Assembly: GCA_018398585.1 (NCBI GenBank)
Contig: JAGTTD010000005.1
Coordinates: forward strand, 13,939,355 to 14,003,354
Direction of reading: 5' to 3'
From: Simmondsia chinensis
Taxonomy: Eukaryota; Streptophyta; Magnoliopsida; Caryophyllales; Simmondsiaceae
DNA: 64,000 bases
Below are positions 56,441 to 64,000 of the stretch, piece by piece. Within the stretch, counting starts at the first letter, position 1; each line of letters opens with the position of its first letter. Made by a program: the position numbers and the translations under genes. The notes beneath the pieces are model-generated. The model worked only from the letters and a program-made list of their open reading frames with translations. It did not search any database and was not told the DNA's origin.

Positions 56441-57190
56441 CAGCAACGACTCTTCATTTGCAGCACTGACATTCATCTTAAAAAAACTATTCAACTTTAT
56501 TAACGGATTTATATATTTAACACTACAATATAAATTTTATATAGTTTAATAATATCATCAACTAAATTACCATCTGTCCAATATATTGTATCACCTTTGG
56601 TACTGTTCGGTTTATTATTTTTAACAATTAAATAAATTTGAAAACTCCTTAAATGAGAATAAAAAATCAGGATGTAACTGAAAAGTTCATAATCTTAAAT
56701 GCCAAATAAGTCCGAAAGGTTTACGTATGGGTTTCATTTGCCCTTATATGGGGTGAGCCTTTTCCTAATTTGTGCTCCACGTACCTTTTAAATATTAAAA
56801 GAAAAAAATAATATGCTCAACTAGGACCACGTAATTGAAACTTTAAAGACAGCAAACATAAAATGACATATTAAATATGAACCTGCTTGGTGTATAATTG
56901 TCGTTCAATATAACAATGATCAAAATCGTGCCAAAATACAAAATTAAAACAATGTTCAACTTGGACCATGTCATTAAATTTGAAAGTCGGGAACCAAAAG
57001 AAACAAATTGGATTTGAATTTGCTTGCCCGGTGATTGGCTGTAGGTAATGCAACGGTAAAACATGCCAAAGCCTAAAACTTTTGTCATATATTTAACGTA
57101 AATGGACAAAACAATGTTAAATTTTGGATAACCACATAATTGAATTTCAATGATAGCAAAAAAATGAAACAAATGGGTTTTGTATGTACT
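56440..57190 (+). repeat. Dispersed repeat R1, copy 3 (partial)
   Basis: It aligns with 24203-24840 and 25925-26650: 'ctattcaactttattaa.ggatttatatattta' and the three tandem 'ggacc...' subunits. The left part of R1 is missing. Confidence 0.6.
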
Positions 57191-57664
57191 TTAGTGTAAT
57201 TGCACGAGGACAAAATCATAATCACTTTCTAATTGTCGGGAAAATAGCCTATTTCCCTCCCTATAATAAAAAATTCAAAAATAATAATTTATATTAAATG
57301 TTATATAAGCAAACAACTATTATTGTATAACTATAATAATGAGTAAATTAAAAAATTATGTATATATAATATTATTTAACATTTAACAAACAAATTAATT
57401 AAAATTTTTTTATTATAAATTACATATATAATTTAACTAAAAAGCATGCTATAAAGTTAAATATAATATGATAATAAAAATATAATTAATAATTTATTAA
57501 AATTAAATTAAAAAATTTAAAAACATTTAAAGTATCAAGTAACCCAAAACACAAAAAAAAAAAATTCAAAATTGATGACATGGAGGCCATTTGAGGAAAT
57601 ATTTTTTAAAAGGGGTCATTTTTTATAATAGTTTTTTATTTTGGACCATTTTGGGCAACGGCTC
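57191..57664. other. AT-rich spacer
   Basis: Nearly pure A/T low-complexity sequence with no coding frame or recognisable repeat family. Confidence 0.5.
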
Positions 57665-58740
57665 CTAATGATGAGAGAGAGAGAAGAAGCAACACTTCAA
57701 TTCTCAAAATAAATTCCAAATAACTCTCCTAAGCTTACTATGCTAGATAATTAGGTATTAATAGCTGATGTGGGGCATGATTGGCATGTGACGTGGCACT
57801 TGGTGATGGCATGAGATACTTTCCTCTCCAAAGACCCTTGTCCTCAAGGCTCATGGATACCGAGCTACATTATAGATATACATAATTCTTCAAGATCAAA
57901 TAATAATATTGAAAAAATAAAATAACAAACTAATAAAAATAATTTTTTTCTCTAACCAGAATCTAGAAACTAACAAAAGACTTAAGATTATAAATTGGTG
58001 CTAACCATTCAACCTCATTAGTCCACCAATTAAAATAATTACAAATCAGTAGTTTGGTATAACTTTAGCAGCAAAAAGGTAAATATGCATTTTAGGGTTT
58101 TCCAATCCCAAAGTCTCTAAGTCTAAAAGTGATGAGATCTAGAGGGCAGCTAGATTTGGTCGGTTGTACTTTGACTGTGGCGAGGCAGGAGGAGGCAGTG
58201 GTGGTTTGGCATCATGGCATGGTGATCAAAATCGGTGGGGTGTCGAAGGGTTGAATGGGTTTGCGGTATCTGATGGTGGTGGTGGTGGTTTTGGGGTCTT
58301 TGAGGGAAGTGGCAGTGAAGAAGACGATGGCTGCTGAGGTTGGTGTAGAGGTGGTGGTGTTGGTGGTTGAGGTAAGGGCTTTGAGTTGCAATGTTGTTGC
58401 TGAGGGTATTGGTGTTTTGGGGGGGGGGGGGGGGGAGGGGAATTGTTTGAGGATGAGGAGCTGTGGTGGAGGTGATTATAGTAGTGGTGGCGGCAGCAAC
58501 GGTTATGGTGGTGGTCGCTGCAGAGTTGGTGGAGTTAGTAGCGACTGCAGTAATTGTAGATCGGGTGATTTTTCACATAGATCTCCACTCTTCGTGCATT
58601 TTTATCTAATCTATATGAAGAGTATCCACCATTTTTGACAATTTTCGATCTTCTTTTGCACATCACTCAATTCAGCTACTATCCGTGGATCAATTATGAC
58701 CCTTATTGATTATGCTAAGGATCATCGCTTGGATACCAAT
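57665..58740 (-). repeat. Element H, copy 2: truncated 3' LTR, interior and PBS
   Basis: 57665-57800 matches part of the LTR at 52884-53270. A PPT-like run (57828-57850 region) and interior follow, with GGT-rich sequence at 58260-58560 and a 17-nt G run at 58419-58435. At 58740-58723 the minus strand reads ATTGGTATCCAAGCG, an iMet-like PBS. The plus-strand glycine-rich frame here runs against the element and is probably not a gene. Confidence 0.5.
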
Positions 58741-58899
58741 TGATCGCAGCCAAATCTCACACGCCAATCCACAATCAAATACTCAACCACATAATCAAGA
58801 GGCAAACAATCAATCATATAAATATGCATATATTAATATATATTTCACTATAGTATGAAATATTTGCATGTATATATAGTAAATTTTGTTTTTTTTGTT

Positions 58900-58933
<34 letters not shown>

Positions 58934-59150
58934 GCGGTAGGTGGAAGATTGAGAGAGAGAGAGAAAGAGGAAAAAGAATCCGCATATCCATTCCTAACAT
59001 AAATTTCAAATTACTCTGCTATGCTTATTTATATTAGATAATTAGGTATTAGTGGCTTATGCGGCGCACAGTGCTAATTTGTCATGTGACGTGGTACTCA
59101 ATGATGACGTGGTAGTCGAGATGAAATTCATATCAATATCCTTTATCTAT
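58741..59150 (-). repeat. LTR of element H, copy 2 (5' LTR)
   Basis: It starts TGATCGCAGCC next to the PBS. It aligns with 52884-53270 but has a 31-nt G run (58902-58932) where copy 1 has a purine-rich stretch. The right end is uncertain. Confidence 0.5.
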
Positions 59151-59639
59151 TGATTCGTATCAAAATCATAAGTAGATACACTAATTTGTCTTCTCTGGGC
59201 CAAAGCAAAGGCATACAAGTCATCAAGACTGTTCTTGGAACAACAAATATCCAAAAAAAGTCAACTTAAGATGAAAATCAACAAAATTTATATAGAAATT
59301 ATATTTAAGCAAAATATCGACTTTTGAGAGGAGAAACAATGATTTGACTATTGGATATGAAGATCAACGCAGTGAGAACAACATATTAAAGTTCCAATTG
59401 AGCTAGGAAAGTATTTCGCAACCTTATCCCTTTGTTTGCGATTTTCTGCCTTTTTTTTTCAGTCTCCTTTCTCTTTGCCATGTTTTATAACAATAAGCCA
59501 CACATTTTACCTTATTTTCCTTTTGTCTTTCATTTATTTTCATTATGAAATTTATTGGATCAAAATAATAAGTAAGTCCAATTAAAAACAGGTTTCTTCC
59601 TCCAAGTTGGAGAGAATACCCAACAATCTTTCTCAAACT

Positions 59640-60120
59640 CCAACTTAGGGGGTATGACCGAATCATTACTTTTTCAACATGCAGCAAGGCTCGACTTCAG
59701 TAAGGCCATCGTGAACATGTTTACGCCATTCTCCTGGGGATGAACCTTCTTAAGTGTAAAACACTTGGATGCTAACACATGGCGAATCCAATGATATTTT
59801 CTACCAACGTGTTTAGTTTGATAATGATAAGTGGAATTCTTTGCCAGGTGGATGGCACTCTGACTATCACAGTATAAAACATGTTTTTATTTCTTCTTAA
59901 CCAATTCTTGCAAGAAACTCGTTATCCATATCCTTTTCTTACCAGATTCAACGGCTACAATATATTCATCTCAGTAGTTCAGAATGCAACACATTTCTAC
60001 AACTTTAATTGCCAAGGAATGAATCCCCTTAAAAATGTCATCAAGTACCCTGAAGCAGACCCACCAGAATCAACATCTCCAGACATCTTTGCATATGTGT
60101 AACCATCCAACACAAGTTGT
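59640..60120 (-). pseudogene. Copia RNase H fragment
   Basis: Minus-strand pieces: GDVDSGGSASGYLMTFLRGF, QLKLQKCVAF, then VLYCDSQSAIHLAKNSTYHY and HWIRHVLASKCFTLKKVHP, the copia RNase H order with the D-S-Q-S active-site segment. Frameshifts and stops are present. It is cut at 60120 by a Tat LTR fragment. The 59150-59640 stretch is decayed sequence of the same strand with no clear LTR. Confidence 0.8.
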
Positions 60121-60598
60121 TGTTTACACCCCATACTCAAGGGAGCTGGGACGGCACCATTTTGAAGCATAGTATCACACATTTATCACAATGGGCTGTC
60201 CTTGAGGGATGTAAGGCCTTTAGATGTTAAGAGAATAACGTCTCAAGCCCGGATGCATGAGGAGTTTAAACCCTTTTAAGGGTATCAGCCACTTGAGGTG
60301 GTTGAAGGTGTAAAAGAGGCTCGAGCTCGAGGAACTTTCCAGAAGGCTATAAGATAGGTACTTCTGAAGCTCGATGTAGTTACTTGGAGCGCAATTCTAG
60401 ATACATGAATGTCAAGCCTATCTAATATAACGTGGGGCATATAGAAGAAACTCCAACAAGATATGCAGATGTGGGGCTTCCAGTAAGATGCTAAAACACA
60501 CAATTTTGGAGCGCGTTCATTTCCCATTCAGTGCGCCATAAATCTTTATTAACTAGGAGTAACGTAACTTAGCCTAGATTAGCATAGCACAGTGTCAC
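60121..60598 (+). repeat. Tat-family LTR fragment (5' third)
   Basis: It starts TGTTTACACCCC and aligns with the first about 480-600 bp of the LTRs at 11392 and 13721, then switches abruptly to copia leader at about 60599. Confidence 0.6.
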
Positions 60599-61325
60599 CT
60601 ATATAATGTAAATAAAGTTATAAGACCATTTAAATATGTAACTTCATAAAAATGTTTTATTTCATCAAGTGGGAGAAATTTTCTTTTTTTTCCAAATAGG
60701 TCTAATAAGATTAGAAATTCAATAGTTGAATTAATTTAAAGGAAAACTCTCATAATGCATCTAACGATATTAGATTATATAGGTTGGATAATTAAAGGAA
60801 CCAACTATGATTAGCATTTAATTTAATTGCTAAACAAAATTTAGAATGTGATTCTAATATTAAATATGTTATAATTAAACTTAAAAGAAAGATCCACCGT
60901 TTAAAATTTCAAGTGGGAGCAAGGCTCAGGAGTTGATTTCTCACCGTTTCCATTGCTAGTGTAATAGTATAGTGGATAGGTGCTACTACCCGAGAAGGGC
61001 GTTTGTTCATGGAATACAGGGTTAAACTTCTTTAAGATATATAGAGGTACTGGAAAATAGATGCGACCACAGTGCCGTGGAGTACGTTGTTGACTTATAC
61101 AAGTGTTTAAGCAATGGTATATATATGATTAGGATAGTATGTAATTCTCCTAGTGAGTATTGAGATACTATCTTAGAGGCCAAGGTAGAGACAAGGAGTT
61201 AATTACGTTTAGGAAACATAGCAATTGAGAATAGTTCTCTCCTTACTGATAACCCGGCTCGGCTCCGCCGACAGGGATTAGAGGGTAGATTAGTTTGGTC
61301 ATCATATCACACACAGAGAATGGTT
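60599..61325 (+). repeat. Copia leader, second copy of the chimera
   Basis: Aligns with 8775-9500 nearly base for base in places ('catttaaatatgtaacttcataaaaatg'). Non-coding. Confidence 0.65.
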
Positions 61326-61720
61326 AGGTAGATTCCATGCATATGATCAAGCTATGATAGATGAGCTAACTAATTTGGACCAAGTTAGGCTTGACACCCT
61401 TCACAAGCTAGGAAAACAAAAGAAGAGGGCGGCCGAAGCTTATAACAAAAAGATCAAATCTAGGTCTATTAACATGGAAGATTTAGCCTAGAAAGCGGTT
61501 GGGCGGAAGGATTGCATCTTTTGGAAACGGTCCCAAAACCGGGAGGGTCCATTTAGAGTCATAGAGGTATTTGGAGGAAATGGCTACTTATACCAAGACT
61601 TAGATGGAAGAACTCACCCAAGAGCCATTAGTGGAAGGTTCCTAAAGAAATATGTGCCATCAATTTGGGATTATAATAAGGAAGTCCTTAAGTTTATATT
61701 CTCTAAATTATGGGTTCAGT
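61325..61720 (+). pseudogene. Tat-type integrase C-terminus, second copy
   Basis: RLDTLHKLGKQKKRAAEAYN, then INMEDLA, REGPFRVIEVFGGNGYLYQD and GRTHPRAISGRFLKKYVPSI. It is the uninterrupted counterpart of 9504-10080, without the SINE. It retains a more typical WEGPF-like segment but still has a stop. Confidence 0.72.
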
Positions 61721-62025
61721 TTCAATATCAGTGTCTTGAGGATCAACTCCATGATCCTTGAGTTTGAAGAATAAAAAAAAAAAAAAAAAAGAACTACCAA
61801 ATTGAGAGACTTATTTGAATTGTTAAGGAGTACATGGCTCACACAAAACAATACAAGCAACTTGTATGGCCAAATACTTCTTTACAAAAGAAAAAAAAAA
61901 AATAAAAAATCCTAAGCATGACAATGGACTTCATCTGAGCATGTTTCTGTGAAGATGTGGACAATGGCCTCTTTCGTCCTGATGGTCAAGGAATTTAGTC
62001 TCTCTTAAAAGGAGTCTCAGAGCTC

Positions 62026-62232
62026 TCACTGATACCAAATCAGATCCTCCCATTTTGAAGTTTGGAGAATTTCTAAGAGATGTAAGTGAAACAGAGTCAC
62101 GTCAGTTTTCCCTTGAGGCTTTAACAGCGTGATTAGATGTGGAAAAAGCTTGCTTGCCTCCTTCAAGTTTGTAGAATTGTGAAAGTGAGACTTTAGATAC
62201 TGATAGACCTTTAAGAGAATATGTGATGTCAC
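62026..62232 (-). CDS. Second antisense ORF in the Tat 3' region
   Basis: 68 codons, MTSHILLKVYQYLKSHFHN onwards, Leu/His-rich. It lies downstream of the 62888-62706 ORF on the same strand and may be another exon of the same antisense gene. The equivalent stretch in the first copy is interrupted. No domain is recognised. Confidence 0.25.
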   Translation of the reverse strand: MTSHILLKVYQYLKSHFHNSTNLKEASKLFPHLITLLKPQGKTDVTLFHLHLLEILQTSKWEDLIWYQ

Positions 62233-62705
62233 TTTGAGTCTATGTTAGATTTCTTAAGGAATCCCTTGAAAATAAAAAAGGGCAGGATGTATGACAAAGA
62301 AGATAGATGCTTTGGACTTTAAGGAGGGTTTGCCGCCAGCATACTGGAGAACCACTAGGGTTTGGACTGGTGGACATGCCATGCATTAACACAATGGTTG
62401 GGAAAATGTTCACTTCAATAAGTAAATAGGAAAACTACTCGTACTGAAGGTGTGAGGAGGTAGTGCACCCAATTCATGAGCCACAGGAGGTTTTCCACCT
62501 AATTCACGACGAGAGAAGTCTCCACTGGCACGTGGTTCTTAGAACAGGCCCATAAGCAAGGATGTTGAAACTTGTCTAAAGGGTTTCACACATTTAAATG
62601 GAAGACGAGCCTAGAAGTGCTAGGTTTGTTAGTTCTAGGTAACCGAGAATGATGCTCCGTGATGGTACCATAATCAATAGGGCTCTGAAGCCTATTAAAG
62701 ACCAT

Positions 62706-62888
62706 TTAAGTGTTTGATTGGACCAGACGAACCAATTGCTCAATAGGATTGTCAACTTGAGGGATGGGAGCAGAGATGGTATGAGAGATTTGAGCTATCA
62801 TTGCTTGATTTTTAGAAATGCAAAGGAATAGGGAGCATATTAAAGAAACAAAGATCAGAGGTTTAAGGACAAAGTGCATGTGTTTCAA
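62706..62888 (-). CDS. Antisense ORF, conserved copy
   Basis: 60 codons with the same start and stop as 11200-11018 and about 80% identical residues, no indel. It shares LICSLFLCIS, NQAMIAQIS and PQVDNPIEQLV. Possible membrane segment near residues 10-27. Confidence 0.4.
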   Translation of the reverse strand: MKHMHFVLKPLIFVSLICSLFLCISKNQAMIAQISHTISAPIPQVDNPIEQLVRLVQSNT

Positions 62889-63078
62889 AGTGCTTGATTA
62901 CAACAAAGAGAGAGCATAGAGCAAAGAAAGTGAAGATTTGAAGCCTTAACTGTCATACTTATAGAGACGTGGGAAAGAGATCAGACGTCAAACAATGTTT
63001 TTACAAGCTCCTTGTAGCCATGGAGGGTCAAATCAAGTGAATTTTTTACCTGTTTAAATTTACCAACGGCAAGGTGTT

Positions 63079-63780
63079 TGTTTACCCCCTAATTTTGAGA
63101 GAGCTGTGATGACGCCGTTTTAGGCAAAGTGCCATGTGTTTATCACTTGAGGTCCTGTTCGAGGAGAATCAGTCCTCTAGGTACCGAGATAATGGCGTCT
63201 CAAGCCCATCATCTTGAGAAGTTTATCGCCCTAACAAGGTTATTAGCCACTTGAGACTCAAGATGGTTGAAGAATAAGAGAGCTTGAGCTTAAGGGACTA
63301 CCAAGAAGGCTAAAGGACAGGTGGTTTCCAAACTCAGCATGGTGACTTGGAGCACAATTTCATATGCGTGGGCACCAAACTTAATCCAAGAGAAAGAGGA
63401 GCACCTAGAAAAGACTTCAACTGAAATTGTGAACATGGGCTTCACCAAATAAAGGGCATGTTTATAGACCATTCACGCGCTTAAAGAGTTTGGTGGCCTG
63501 AAATACAGGAAGCCACTATATAGTTTTTCTATAAATAAGCAACTTTATTGTAATCCAAATCACTACACACACTCATACAAAACTTCTTCAAGTTTTTTTT
63601 CACAGCCAACTTGTGCTTTTACCTAGGAGCAGTGTAACCTAACTTAGTCTAGGGTAGAATAGAATCATTCCATATTTGCTTATTCAGTAATATAGTGCTT
63701 TGGACTTCACGGATGAACTCTATGTTTTATTTTTTTCCAAAATCAACAAGTTAAGAATTGAGGCATTAGTTTAAGCCGTG
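63079..63780 (+). repeat. Tat-family 3' LTR, second copy (partial)
   Basis: It starts TGTTTACCCCC and aligns with 11392-12105. TATA box CTATAAATAAG at about 63529. The match weakens at about 63770, where the repeat-rich edge begins. Confidence 0.65.
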
Positions 63781-64000
63781 ACGGCATTCCGCATTAGGCA
63801 ATCAAATCCATTGGTCTCGCCCACAGCTCTTAAAAGCCCGTGGATCTATCCGCAGCAAACTAAACTGGTTTATCCGACAGCGGCAAACTATACCCATAAG
63901 CCCGGATGGCTCTGCATATTGGCTGGATGAAAAGCCCGTCTATCAGTCCGCGGCAATCTAAGTCCGTTGGTCTGTCCGCAGCAAACTGTACTTGTAAGCC
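63781..64000 (+). repeat. Short-period repeat array at the window edge
   Basis: Five starts of AAG(C/T)CCG or AAGCC and four copies of CCGC(A/G)GCAA(A/T)CT-like sequence occur with uneven spacing of about 30-65 bp. The sequence is more GC-rich than its surroundings. It may be a rearranged version of the about 100-bp LTR subrepeats seen at 12107-12300, or a minisatellite. It continues past the edge. Confidence 0.5.

Larger units (their letters stand above)
61720..63078 (+). repeat. 3' internal region of the Tat-like element, second copy
   Basis: Matches 10080-11391, with an A-run expansion at about 61771-61790. It contains the minus-strand ORFs at 62706-62888 and 62026-62232. No plus-strand gene. 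Confidence 0.55.

Noticed and set aside
58255..58638. Glycine-rich protein gene on the plus strand
   Set aside because: It is low-complexity GGT-rich DNA with a 17-nt G run, runs against the orientation of element H, and the aligned copy at 55822-56020 does not keep the frame.

Overview
This window looks like pericentromeric or otherwise gene-poor DNA of a flowering plant, probably a eudicot. It is AT-rich and built almost wholly of nested LTR retrotransposons. Ty1/copia and Ty3/gypsy (Tat-like and chromovirus) remnants are present, with iMet-type primer binding sites, SINEs carrying the plant-type 3' domain, and a CACTA DNA transposon. I found no intact single-copy host gene, no tRNA gene and no functional rRNA gene. 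Nearly every coding stretch is a broken transposon ORF. All alignments here were made by eye, so boundaries without a clear target-site duplication (TSD) are approximate.

Layout. 1-1238: 5' end of a minus-strand LTR element (coiled-coil Gag, PBS, LTR). 1239-1269 plus 6073-8067: a copia-type LTR split by a 4.8-kb plus-strand non-autonomous LTR element (1270-6072), which encodes a coiled-coil Gag start fused in frame to a PTB-like RRM. 8068-13720: copia leader joined to the 3' half of a Tat-like gypsy element and its 3' LTR, then a copia RT/RNase H fragment. 13721-23635: 5' LTR and gag of another Tat-like element, interrupted inside gag by a complete but dead chromovirus (15741-20865, TSD GATAA). 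23636-26659: two copies of an unidentified repeat, R1. 26660-52810: a minus-strand copia (copia D), split inside RNase H by a 20.9-kb plus-strand copia (copia C, 26985-47878). Copia C in turn carries a non-autonomous LTR element (28257-33096), a SINE with a 5S rRNA head (34940-35221), a CACTA element (35809-40835) and an inverted solo LTR (42811-45002, TSD GAAGC). 52811-59150: fragments of a minus-strand LTR element (H), a third R1 copy, and a 2.08-kb TRIM-sized LTR element (53740-55816) whose only ORF carries a second PTB-like RRM and a basic tail. 59150-64000: copia RNase H fragment, Tat LTR fragment, then a second copy of the copia-leader/Tat chimera and its 3' LTR, ending in a short-period repeat at the window edge.

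How the parts fit. Several elements (1-1238, 1270-6072, 15741-20865, 28257-33096) share LTR ends near TGTTATGAT...ATAACA, an iMet PBS, CU-rich leaders and, in three of the four plus the TRIM, a hairpin next to the polypurine tract. This suggests non-autonomous elements mobilised by a chromovirus-type partner. The most notable signal is that two of the non-autonomous elements carry a domain recognisably derived from a host polypyrimidine-tract-binding protein, while their own leader RNA contains long polypyrimidine tracts. A self-recognition or packaging role is an inference, not shown.
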